Source: Ilex aquifolium (taxonomy: Eukaryota; Streptophyta; Magnoliopsida; Aquifoliales; Aquifoliaceae). Taken from it: a stretch of DNA of 64,000 nt. A program made the translations under genes and the position numbers. The notes beneath the pieces were generated by a model. That model was not told the DNA's origin and made no database searches. It was given only the letters and a program-made list of their open reading frames with translations. Of this stretch, positions 43,989 to 54,164 are shown in pieces. Each line of letters starts with the position of its first letter. Position 1 is the stretch's first letter. The stretch covers positions 32,648,001 through 32,712,000 of the forward strand of contig OX637394.1 of NCBI GenBank assembly GCA_951799425.1. The letters run 5' to 3'.

Positions 43989-45068
43989 ATGCCCGCTAGG
44001 CGAAAGGCAATCAACCAAGAACCTAACATTGTGGAGAAGGTGATCGATCAAAGGAGGGGAGGCCACCATTGGTCCGAAGGCACGATCGAACTCGCTTCCC
44101 CAGTGCTCTAAAGGCCGATAGGTACGAAAATTTCTTTCAAAACCAAGCCATTATTTGTGAACGTACCGTTGAATTGTTGGATTTTTGTGGAATTGGGAAT
44201 TTATGCAAATATGGAGGTGAGAGGTTGGATTATGTATTTGAGAAATGGTGGTGATGCGATGAAAGAATTGGTGAAGGAGTTTTACTCCAATGCCAAGATT
44301 GTGAACGGGGCTATCAAGACATATGTGAGGGGAGCTCACATCAACGTGGACGAGGATTATATTGTGGAGATGAGGGTCGTACCACGAGTACCAAGGCCCA
44401 GCTACCCCCCCCCCCCCGATGAGGAATGTGGAGATGGACGTGGTTGGTGTTGAGTTGAAAGGATTGTCGACATTTGCTTGGGGAGGAAAGAGGTTCTTTA
44501 GGCAAGGGGAGTAGACAGACAAATAAAAGATGCTCAATTTGATTGTCGTCTCGAACCTTGCCCCCATTGGATGCAAGAACGAGATCCTTTCGGAGATGGC
44601 TTGATTGCTATATGTTATAGGTAAGAACCAAAGCATAGACCTCCCATACTTGATACTGACTGAGATGATGAAGGGATGTGATGCAAAGAGGAATTCACTC
44701 CCCTTCAGCACGCTAGTGACAGAGATATGCTTGGATTCGGGAGTGAAAGTTAGGCCAGAGATGGGGGTGCTCAAGCCAATGGGATCTTTGAACAAGGTGT
44801 CATTCTGAAAGAGCCAAGGCCATAGCGGAGGGTCAGCGGCAAGGCAAGATGTGCCACCTGCCCAAGGCACCGATGAAGTTCAAGATGCCTTGGACACTGA
44901 GGAGGAGAGAGAAGCCCATGCAGAGGCTCAAGCAGAGACCAGCAGCCGACGGACACTACGAGATATCATGCTTGGCATCGAAGCTAAGCAAGATGAGATT
45001 CTCCGATAGCAAGAGGAGATTCTCCATCTTTTGAGAGGTGGAGCTGGAAGACCTTCAGGCTCTTGAGA
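43989..45068 (+). pseudogene. ORF3 of element A (decayed)
   Basis: Starts MPARRKAINQEPN at 43989. Fragments in changing frames read MKELVKEFYSNAKIV, TYVRGAHINVDEDYI (the VRG motif of the family) and LTEMMKGCDAKRNSLPFSTL. The end is Arg/Glu-rich and near 45068. Many stops and a 12-C run at 44406-44417 that shifts the frame. Same family as the B1 and C copies but far more diverged, lacking their acidic tail. Confidence 0.65.
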
Positions 45069-46870
45069 GGTGAGAGAGTGAGAGTGATTTTTGTACTTAG
45101 GGATTGTTGACTGTTTGTTGTTTTTGGATAATCTAAGTCTTTGTGTTTGGAACTATGATATTTTGTGAAATGAATGATTTAGTTTTATTATATTTATCTT
45201 CTTAGATGCATGTGTTAGATTTAGCATTATATTGTTATTTACTAATGATTGATGGAACAGATATAAATATTGAGATTGCTTGCTAAAGTGACTAAGCACA
45301 TGATTGATTTGACACCTCACCTAAAAATCTAGACTTAAAACCACGTTTCCTTGAAAAATGGTATTTACTCTATGCTTACATGTCAATTGTACATTGGTAT
45401 TTGTTATTCTTAAAGTGCAGAATAACCAGGCTTGAAAATGGAATTGATATATAACAGACATTCTTTGAAAAACCTGACATAACCAGTGGAGATAACAAAG
45501 AATATCATGGTAAGTTTTTGAGTCTTGCGATGCTTTTAAGAGAAAATCAATATTTACTCAAGAAAGGTTTTTTACCTTCTATCCTTGAATAATCTCATTA
45601 TTATTGCTTTGATTGACGCAAATAGAGCAGTCTATTGATGTATCCCACAAAGAATCTGTTCATACCACAAATACATGTGCACATGCTTGAGAAAGGTTTT
45701 TAGGTCATCTGTTGAATTTTTTGAGCTTTATCTATTTCTTTTCATACATAATCCCTTGTCAGCCATGATTGAGCCTCAAAATGATAATTCTTTTCAGTAC
45801 AACCATGACTTTGACCAAGCCAAAAGAACTGTGAATCCCTACCTGGGTTATCTAATTTTATTTCATAGTTTCTAAAAGGAGGGCTTCCTCGGTATGAAAA
45901 AAGAGAAGAAAAGGGCAACCAAAAGGGTAGAATGAAATAAGCAAAGAAAGAGAATACAAAAGAAATCAATCTAGTCAAAGAATTGTGATTTGAAAGAAAA
46001 AGAGAATGAAATGAAAAGAGAAGAGAGCACGAGTAATTTTTTTCCAAAGACAAAGATGAAGACAAGAATGAGGGAATGTGCAAAACTATAACCAAATTGG
46101 ATAACCCATTTTGAACTTTTTGTATCCTTCATTTCATTAACCACTTACCCCTGGCCACATTGCAACATGGAAAAAGCCCTAATTGATCTCAAGTCTGATG
46201 CATGTGTAGGTAGTCAACCGAAAGTTTGGGGTATGTTAATAGTATTACTTTATTTGTATCAATATTCTTCCATGAGATTATGCCAAACATGATTAGTCTG
46301 TTTCCTTAGATTTCACTCCCGTAATAATTGTGCATGTGAATTTACAATTAACCTTCTTCTGATCACATGACCTTTGAGATAAAAGTCACAATAATCGAAG
46401 AGAATTTTTGTTGAGAGCATTCTAAGAGAGGTTTGTGAAATCAAAGCTATCAATGGAAGGTTGTAAAGAGGAGTGTTTGTTATATAATAATTCTTGTCGC
46501 TAGAATAATTGTTCTTACTACATAGGGAATTTCAAATACCAATGTAACAAATGTTTATTTTTGCATAGAGTACGTACCTATAAAAGAAAAGTGTTTGGGA
46601 GACAAGTCAAAATTGAGGGTTATGTGTCTCAACGATCATAGTGCTAACTCACTCTGACAAGAGATCTCACATACGCACATCTGTTCGACTGAAGTTTGTG
46701 GGTAGCTTTACTGGAAACCCTCACGAGACAACACTCGTCCACTAGGGGAAACTTAGGGGTTTAACAGCTTGTTGCATATGCTAAATGCAACCAGATGACC
46801 TACGAAAATGGCATTGTAAATAGTTTTTCATTCAATTATTGTTGTATCACTAGGGACTAGCAATATTGAG
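45069..46870. other. Non-coding block before the 3' LTR of A
   Basis: AT-rich; no coding capacity recognised. 45765-45850 ('ttgagcctcaaaatgat', 'tttgaccaagccaa') resembles the post-pol blocks of element C (9800-11345 and 13640-15060), but lies after ORF3 rather than before it. Confidence 0.5.
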
Positions 46871-46881
46871 GTTGGGGGGTA
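46871..46881 (+). other. Polypurine tract of element A
   Basis: GTTGGGGGGTA immediately before LTR start TGATGAATAG, preceded by CTAGGGACTAGCAATATTGAG. Confidence 0.85.
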
Positions 46882-48634
46882 TGATGAATAGTAAAAATTA
46901 GCATTTTTCCATGCTTTTATAAGACTAATTATGCTTTGATTGAGTTTCAATGATAACATTCCATGCTTTTATAAGACTAATTAGGCTTTGATTGAGTTTC
47001 AATGATAACATTTCAGGTAAAAAATTGTACAAGGGCCTAAGGTCAATAAACATCAAACTTTCATGCAACAGCCACGTGTTCTGGAAGAAAATTGGAGGAA
47101 GAGCAAGCAAAGTATCCATGTTCGAACGCCAATTAACGTTTGAACGCCCATCTTGAAATAATTAAGGGCCCCTAGAAGATTTCTAGGGTGATGGGACATG
47201 GCATGTTGCAACTATTCCCTGAGGACGACAAGAGCTACTTGAGTACCACGTTCGAATGCCAATGCACGTTCAAACGCCCATCTTGAATTATTTGAGGACC
47301 CCCAGGAGATTGCTAGGGTGATGACACGTGGGATGTTGCAGCTCTTCACTGTGGAGGACAAAATTCACTTGAGTATTACGTTCAAACTCCAGTCAGCATT
47401 CGAACGCCCATCAAAGAAGATAGGACTCCACGTTCGAACGCCATCACATGTTCGAACGTATTTCCCAGACAGGCTGCAAAATGGTTGGATTTCCATCCAA
47501 ATTTTGTGGCATTCACTTAGACTTTAAACACTTGAGTCTGAACTTTTACCTCCTCCTCCTTGCCTATAAATACCTCCTCTTTGGACTTGTAAAGTGGAGA
47601 GAGATCTTTTGGAAAAGAAAGAAATTTTACTTTCATTATTAGTTTTATTAACTTCCATTGTAAAAGCTTCTTTCTTCATTTAGAGGAGTTAAACTCTTAC
47701 ACCTTTCTAGCTCTCTTGTAGCCTTGAAGGGTGAAAAGTGCTTCACTCATTCTTCGTCGAAGATAGGCTCATTGTGTAGTGTATTTTATCTTTTAAACTC
47801 CTCTACTTTGAGGAATGAGAATCACTCACTTTTCTAGCTTTCTCAAAGTCATAAAGAGTGAGTAGTTTCTCATTCACTCTTTAGTAATAGGTGATGGACA
47901 TGTAAAAATTATTTGGAAGTTATATTTGCGCATTTCGTTTATGCTTAATGCTTTATCTTTTGATTGCTTATTGAATGATTGAATGCATCTAGCAAAGCTA
48001 AGGTACTTTGTACAACCATGAGTCCTTTCTAAGATAAGATGACTATTGGCATAAGAGGATTCATTGGTTCTTTGCAAGTACTTCAGATAGATCTTCATGA
48101 CTACATTTCAATATTCACTATTATTGTGCTTCAACTAAGAATGGAATACTAACACAGTGGTTGGATGACTTGTAGAATTACTTACTTGTTTGTAGATGGG
48201 TTGAGTTCTAACACTGACAATTCTTGTAAATCTCTACAAAGACATCGGAATCATGCTCTTAATTCCCACAGTCCATCTTTATCCTTCAATTAACTTGCTG
48301 TTGACATAGGGGTTAATTGAGTTCTCAAGCACAAATATAACAACCGAATGATTGACTACATGTCCATATCCTCAAGCTAAAAGGTGACTTTTATATTTGA
48401 TAGAATATTATATTTTGTCTAGAAAATCCCTTTTGAGAGAATCTTATATTCTATTCAGGAAATTCCATAAACATCATAACTTCAAATCTCAAGGGTTTCA
48501 GTCACTTTGAAATCTGTCACTATTTACTCCAAAACACCAACATTAGTTCCTTTTGGATTCAACTCCAGATTTAACCGGATTATAACTACAACTTGATTGT
48601 CTGCACTTGAGTGTACACATTTCGGATCAAGTCA
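46882..48634 (+). repeat. 3' LTR of element A
   Basis: 1753 bp, TGATGAATAG...TCAAGTCA. Compared with the 5' LTR it has a 52-bp tandem duplication (46909 and 46961) and one extra 130-bp array unit. CGTTCGAACG-type sites start at 47119/47137, 47249/47267, 47379/47397 and 47431/47449. TATAAATA is at 47575-47582. The reverse strand of 47874-48098 has an open frame shared with the fragment at 4703-4906, probably by homology only. Confidence 0.93.
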
Positions 48635-49000
48635 TACACTATAAATAGGGGTCAAATCCCTACTTCAAAGGAATTCGTTCCAAAGACGCTTTTAATCGCT
48701 CCGCTGGGACGATTTGGTCGAGAGGTTCCCCCGAAGCAAGAGACTTCATTAGAATGGACGAGTCAAGCTTCTGAGTTGGTGAACCACTATAAATTCTATG
48801 TGTCTTGACCTTCGTTCTTTCTTATCATCCTGAATCAATAGATCAACTCCCAAGATTCTAAAAGTTCTGACTAGACATCCCAGTAATCTCCATTAACGTC
48901 CACAACAAGATTCTCAAATAGTTCACCTCTTCTCAGCCGCACAAAACACGCCATCAATACATAATTCTTCAAAGTATAATATCTGGCTCAAAAAGTTACT
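48635..49000 (+). repeat. Tat 3' LTR, second part with TATA box
   Basis: Begins with the right target duplication TACAC (48635-48639) and TATAAATAGGGG (TATAAATA 48640-48647), the core promoter of the Tat LTR. The LTR's right end could not be placed; 49000 is approximate. Confidence 0.6.
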
Positions 49001-49468
49001 TTGGAGCATATTGATACACATATTAAGGGCACTTATGGTATTGTCTTCTCATAGCGCAAATTTACTTGGACCCCGTCAACCTACTGTTCTTAGGGCTACG
49101 CTTGTTTTTCAATATTTTCAGGGAAACTCAAAGAGAAAATAGGAGTGTAAATTATCCGACCATTTTTGCCATTGTCAGAACAAAAATCATGCATAAGAGA
49201 TAGAGAGGTGACGGAAAACCAACAGAAAGTTAGCCAATTGATCATGAGTAATAAGCTTTGAAATTATAAGAAAGTGGCTTAAGTAGAATTTACTTTTGAT
49301 TCAACTAGGGGAAACAGAAATAAAATATATATAAATATTGAAACAAAATTTAAGCATAATTTCTATCAAAAGGGTCAATATATGCATTATCAGCCAAGAT
49401 ATGTATTTTTGTCACCAACTCTGCCCCAAACCCTTTTCTTTTTGATTTTTTTTTCTTTTTCTTTTAGT
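49001..49468. other. Intergenic AT-rich stretch
   Basis: Nothing recognised apart from T-rich tracts near 49440-49470. Confidence 0.5.
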
Positions 49469-49474
49469 TTTATT
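49469..49474 (-). terminator. Candidate poly(A) signal of the SKS gene
   Basis: AATAAA on the minus strand, ~72 nt after the stop codon, a usual distance for plant near-upstream elements. An A-rich run on the minus strand follows. Confidence 0.5.
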
Positions 49475-49545
49475 TGTGCCATTTCCCTTGCACAATCACT
49501 CGTCTTCTTCATGCACCTTCTTCGTCTTCTTCATACTCTATTATT

Positions 49546-51219
49546 CTAAATGGTGTAAGGATGAAGCAGGGGCATTCCATTCACAATGCCACACAGTGGG
49601 GTGTTGTCTGGAATGTTGTACTCATCCCTCAGGGAACGGGCAGGAGAGAGAACACTGATATAGAGCTGTTGTCCGAGGTAGAACCTCTCTCCCATCTCCG
49701 ACCTCAAGTTCCACATCCCAGCATTGTCTAGCGTTGTCATGATGGCTGCCCATGAATTAGGGTAAACTTGGACGGTATGCCTGCTCACGGCGTCAAGAAG
49801 GTTGTAGTTGTTCCTTTTATCCGGGTTCCACTTCCCGGGTTCGATCCCCACAGCGAAGAAGGAATACCCATCGAGGTGCCATGTCTGGATGGTTTTCTCG
49901 TGGTTCTCGAAGATTATCTCAACAAAGTTACGGAAGGTGGCGTTGACAACATTAGTGGCCAATGTGATCTTCTTCTCGCTCTCAGCGGTGGGCTCGTCAA
50001 CAATGGTGTCATACTTAAACACCTTGTCGGCTACTCCAAAGTACTCTGCAAGCTTTAATGGGGTGTTGGGATCCACGTGCGAGACTCCATTGATGGCGTA
50101 CCGAAGTTTATCATTGACATTGTTCCTCGAGTTAACGATTTTGATGGTTCGGGTGATGTTAATCTTTCCGTAATGGTAAGAGCCCTGAGGGTTGGGGCGA
50201 GCAGCGCTGGCGGTGAGATTCCAACGGAACGAACGAAACTGATTAAGGGACCAAGCGATGCCCTGGGAATTCTCCGGTGGGGGAGCTGGGAGCTCAGGAG
50301 ATGCTGGGCCCTTGCCATTGGTGTAGCTGATTATGGCCACGGATGTCATTGGTTTCTTGGTGAACCTACTAGAGGCCACTAAGTAATACTCCTTGGCCTC
50401 TTTGTTGGCAGTAACTAGAACGGAGAGGCACTGCCCTACGTGCAAGTCAAGGGAGTCGTATAAATTCTGAACTGTGTGAGAACCTTCCAACTCTACAAGC
50501 TTCATGGTGTGGCCTTGGAGTTTGAAGTTGAGGGATGTCTTCATCCCTACATTGCAGAATCTGTATCTGTAGGTCTTCCCGGGCTCCATCGTGAAAAGGG
50601 GCTCGCCCTGGTCACCAACTTTGCCAGATTTGCCATTGATCTGGATGCCATCAGGCCTGCCAATGGATCGACCACTGTCCACGAGCTTCTTTAAGGCCTT
50701 GTGGCCCTTGTTGTACCAGTCTCCCATAATGACAGTGTAGTCATCTGCCGGCTCGTCGAAAGGTACAGGGATGAGCAACCGGCTGTTAACACGGATGCCA
50801 CCAATACCACCAGATGCCCTGTGCATGGCCGTGGTGGGGTAGTAGAAATAGGTTCCAATCTGGTCCTTGACTTGGAAACGATAGGTGTAATTTGTCCCGG
50901 GCTGAATCGGGCACATTGTTCCGGGGGTACCATCTTGCCATGAGTTCTTTCTTTGCTGGATGCCAAGCCAGGTAAGGAGGAAAGGCTCATCGAGATTGTT
51001 GAAAACGTTCACCACGATGTTGTTGTTGGACGAGCAGTTGATCTTAGGCCCGGGGAACTCTCCATTGATGAGGATGGCTTGTTGGGGGACTCCCAGAGGG
51101 GCGATGGTTCCATATGTGACATTCCACTCGAAGAAGAGGTAAGGGTCCTCGGCCTGAACTACCAACGCCCCGGCGAAGAGGCACAAAAATAACGCTGCCA
51201 CGAAAGTCATGCTACCCAT
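49546..51219 (-). CDS. SKU5-similar multicopper-oxidase-like protein, pollen Bp10/NTP303 type
   Basis: Intact 557-codon single-exon frame with ATG at 51219 and TAG at 49546. Residues 1-23 are a signal peptide (VAALFLCLFAGALVVQA), so the product is secreted to the cell wall. Three cupredoxin domains follow (about 29-143, 155-290 and 380-515): ITWNGIQQRKNSWQDG-like LTWLGIQQRKNSWQDG, YRYRFCNVG, NAGMWNLRSE. Copper-ligand His clusters of ascorbate oxidases are lost (TWLG for HWHG; QTWHLDGYSFF; no HCH), as in the SKS family. Six N-glycosylation sequons (NVT, NCS, NYT, NLT, NIT, NAT). The C-terminus lacks a clear GPI signal. SKS proteins act in wall expansion, and this subgroup is pollen-expressed in known plants (assigned from memory). 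Absence of introns is seen directly; a retrocopy is possible but the promoter looks genuine. Confidence 0.95.
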   Translation of the reverse strand: MGSMTFVAALFLCLFAGALVVQAEDPYLFFEWNVTYGTIAPLGVPQQAILINGEFPGPKINCSSNNNIVVNVFNNLDEPFLLTWLGIQQRKNSWQDGTPGTMCPIQPGTNYTYRFQVKDQIGTYFYYPTTAMHRASGGIGGIRVNSRLLIPVPFDEPADDYTVIMGDWYNKGHKALKKLVDSGRSIGRPDGIQINGKSGKVGDQGEPLFTMEPGKTYRYRFCNVGMKTSLNFKLQGHTMKLVELEGSHTVQNLYDSLDLHVGQCLSVLVTANKEAKEYYLVASSRFTKKPMTSVAIISYTNGKGPASPELPAPPPENSQGIAWSLNQFRSFRWNLTASAARPNPQGSYHYGKINITRTIKIVNSRNNVNDKLRYAINGVSHVDPNTPLKLAEYFGVADKVFKYDTIVDEPTAESEKKITLATNVVNATFRNFVEIIFENHEKTIQTWHLDGYSFFAVGIEPGKWNPDKRNNYNLLDAVSRHTVQVYPNSWAAIMTTLDNAGMWNLRSEMGERFYLGQQLYISVLSPARSLRDEYNIPDNTPLCGIVNGMPLLHPYTI

Positions 51220-51360
51220 GGCTCCTCCCGCTGCTGACTCTCTCTCTCCCCCACTGTCTCACAATTTCTTAATTTTGTTGGGATTGTTTTTGTTTAGAGA
51301 GAAGAAGATGGGGATGTCTTCTTCCAGCTTGCGCTTAGCATCTACTCATCATCAATCAAC

Positions 51361-51373
51361 CCCTTTTATAGCT
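51361..51373 (-). promoter_or_regulatory. TATA box of the SKS gene
   Basis: The minus strand reads AGCTATAAAAGGG, ~142 bp before the ATG, allowing a ~110 nt 5' leader. A CT-rich microsatellite (about 51516-51530) lies further upstream. Confidence 0.75.
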
Positions 51374-52039
51374 GGGACTGTCTTCATTTAGACCGTCCAT
51401 AAGTCATTATTTCCCTAAAATATCTTTGTGGGCGGACCTTCATTCTTGCTCCCTTCCCTTGCGGTTCTCCTTTCTTTTGTTCAATTCTTTATGTTCCCCT
51501 ACTATGGCGGTTTCTCTCTCTCTCTCTCCTCGCGGTTGAATTGCCCGCAAAGCTTTTTCAACCAGGTTATTTTGTTTCCATTTATTTTCCTTCTTACAAT
51601 TACAACTACCAGTACAAGTTATACTATTTTTACAATTACTATTATTCGAGATTGACATGTTGTCTGTTGCATTTGATTTACGTGCTTGTGCATTTGGTTC
51701 TTCCAACTATATGCAAGACTTGGTTTTACAACTAATCTAATAGTTGTAACGTATTCAATCAGCAAATTATATTGACAAAACTATGTCCAAATAATATTAT
51801 AATTTGTTAAATGTTGGCATATTTCTAATTTAACCTAACCCATACTTTACGGGTTTGTAATAGTCGAATACAGTATTTTATAATGTGAGGACCTGATTTG
51901 TCTTACTCAGTAAGTAATATTTGTCATCGTATTCATAATATCCTCCATTAGCACTACACTTCCATCAAATGAATACCACGTTTGTGAAAGAGACATTAAA
52001 ACATAGGCTCACATTTACCGCTTGACCACTTTATATTAT
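51374..52039. other. Upstream intergenic region
   Basis: AT-rich, with a (CT)n run near 51516. No gene recognised. It probably holds the SKS promoter. Confidence 0.5.
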
Positions 52040-52325
52040 TTCCTATGCTAATGCCAATTGTGCTGGATTTACAATTGGTCATCTTCTGTTACGTGTTTTG
52101 GTCAATTTCTTGGACATAATTTGATCTCATGGTATGCCAAGAAGAAAACTATTGCAACTCATTCAACCATTGAATCTAGATATTGAGTGCTAGCTCACAC
52201 TGCCATTAATACTTCTTCAAGATCTTTCAATGTCTATTTTATTGTGTGACAGCATATCAGCTATCTTACAAGCCAAATTCAATTTTCCGTTCTAGAACCA
52301 AACGATTAAAAGTTGAGTGCTGTAG
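52040..52325 (+). pseudogene. Ty1/copia RNase H remnant
   Basis: Shifting frames read SYANANCAG (DADWAG in relatives), then GQFLGHNLISWYAKKKTIATH and STIESRY, then LQDLSMSILLCDSISAI and KFNFPF. These match the copia RNase H end (FLG.NLISW...K, STEAEY, CDN.SA, NPVFHARTKHI). No LTR was recognised beside it. Heavily decayed. Confidence 0.75.
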
Positions 52326-52462
52326 TACCATGTTGTTCTGAGAGGGGGAACTCGATATGGAACTTTCCTTATAATTATACTCGTGGAGACCAAGACATTA
52401 TATATAGAGGGAGTTGAATAAGTTTTTCAATTTTAGCCCAAATTGATTACCAATTAAAACTT

Positions 52463-52790
52463 ATCTATACTACTTTAAAATATCAGCAAAAGTGAAAAAC
52501 TTTTGTTTGATCATAATACCCCTATAAAAATGATTAAATACAATTATATTATTATGTATTTAATTATTCAATATCAATTAAATATCCAAATAACCCTTCA
52601 TATATTTTCCTTTCCACATAAATAATCTATATGAATATCTACATCTATACTTCAAAAAATAAATATTCAATATACATCCAATTTATAATATAGATAATAC
52701 TAATATATATCTATATTTATATCTATATTTATTTATATTTATACTACTTTAAAATGTCAACAAAAGTGAAAAACTTTTGATTAACTATAA
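52463..52790 (+). repeat. Direct repeat pair, possible Helitron ends
   Basis: TACTACTTTAAAATATCAGC...AAAGTGAAAAACTTTTG at about 52469-52506 recurs with few changes at about 52742-52779, 273 bp apart. The TCTATACTACTTTAAAAT start resembles plant Helitron 5' ends, but no hairpin-CTRR 3' end was identified. Confidence 0.35.
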
Positions 52791-54164
52791 TAACATTGAT
52801 AAAACAATTAATGCCAACAATATCTTTTCTACATTATTATAAAATTATTAATATTATTGTTAATGGTGAAGGTTATGCAAACTATTGAAGCTTTTAGAAA
52901 AGTTACTTGGTGCATTGAAAACTCTCTCTATTGCACCTTACCGTTTTCCACTCTTATTCTTTGTGGCTCTACACATTCTGGGAGTTACTTTTTGAAGTTC
53001 AATGTCTATAGCAATTATCAATTGGAATCTTAGCAATTCCAGACTCCCAATTGGAATGTGAACGACTCTAGGCCTTTCATCACACTTCTCTCTCTCTTGG
53101 ACGCAAATACTCTGTGTATCTTTCTATTTCGAAATCAGCGGTGTATTCTTGGTATAATATTGCTCTTCTATTGATTTTCTTGTAAGTATTTTGTGCAAAA
53201 ATATATCTTAGATTTTTATTTTAATATCATAATCGACAGTAACAGAAGTGATCGTTGACAAAAAATCTCGTGCACAAACACACCGTGTCTATTCGTATTG
53301 CAAAGCCAACAATGTGCTACACGAGCAGGTACTGAGTTTTGTTTAGTAACAAGTTCAAATTTGACCGTAAGTTATATTTTCAATACGGTTTCTCCTTATC
53401 AAAAACCCATCAAATCTTTGATACCAAGTTTTGATCTAATATCTTTTGATACAATACTCCTCATAAGATCGTAGTCCAGTGAAATGTTTAATAAATTCTT
53501 TATATATATACCCGGGAAGTTTTGGACGGTTGAGACATTAGCACAAAGGAGTCTGGGCAAAAGCCTTACAGCTTAAAAATTTTGCCAAAGCTATATTATT
53601 AAACAATCATAAAGCTAAAGTTATTCAATTCCATGAAGTTTTTACAACTTCTATGAATAAAGTTGATAGAGCGATATGTCGGTGTTGGGCTTCTTAAAAA
53701 ATGGGATGAATTATGCTATGAGATGTAGGCAATCTTCATTGGGTGATTAGATATCCACCTGAAGTTTTCCGTAGAGGAGAAAGAAAGAACGAATACTTTA
53801 GTAAAATTGTTTATCAGGATATTTGGAATTTGATATGATATAGAAGAAAATACTACTGGAGGATGATATGCATCTAAAAGGTGTAATGCAGACATAATGC
53901 CCCTCGATTAGATCATCAGCATCGCCATTAATTGATCTCCATATTGATTCACCTATGTCCTCACCACATTGTAACTTACATTTTTTGATGCATCTAATTT
54001 TAAAGACATTGTTCATTGCCTTACTGGAGCATTTTTTTCCCTTCCAACATCGTGCAAAGTATCACCATTGCCAAGTTAATTAGATTGATATGGCTGATTG
54101 TGTTATTTTTCTTTCTTAGATATGTAACGGTTCTTATTTCCTCTTCATTGGTGCTAGGGAACCT
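52791..54164. other. Unassigned AT-rich stretch
   Basis: No gene recognised. 53280-53500 resembles transposon leader sequence, but no family could be assigned. Confidence 0.4.

Larger units (their letters stand above)
32853..48634 (+). mobile_element. Element A: full-structure Athila-type retrotransposon
   Basis: 5' LTR, tRNA-Asp PBS, gag (split by a solo LTR), protease, RT, RNase H, integrase, internal purine tract, a small Cys-rich frame, an internal palindrome array with TATA box, ORF3, non-coding block, polypurine tract and 3' LTR. Perfect 5-bp target duplications (TACAC) bound it. All genes carry stops or shifts. The LTRs differ in length (1526 and 1753 bp) by repeat-number changes, so it is not young. 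It inserted in the Tat LTR within ~5 bp of the TATA box. Confidence 0.93.

Noticed and set aside
49768-51192. Several plus-strand frames opposite the SKS gene
   Set aside because: Antisense shadows. The minus-strand frame has a signal peptide and full domain content.
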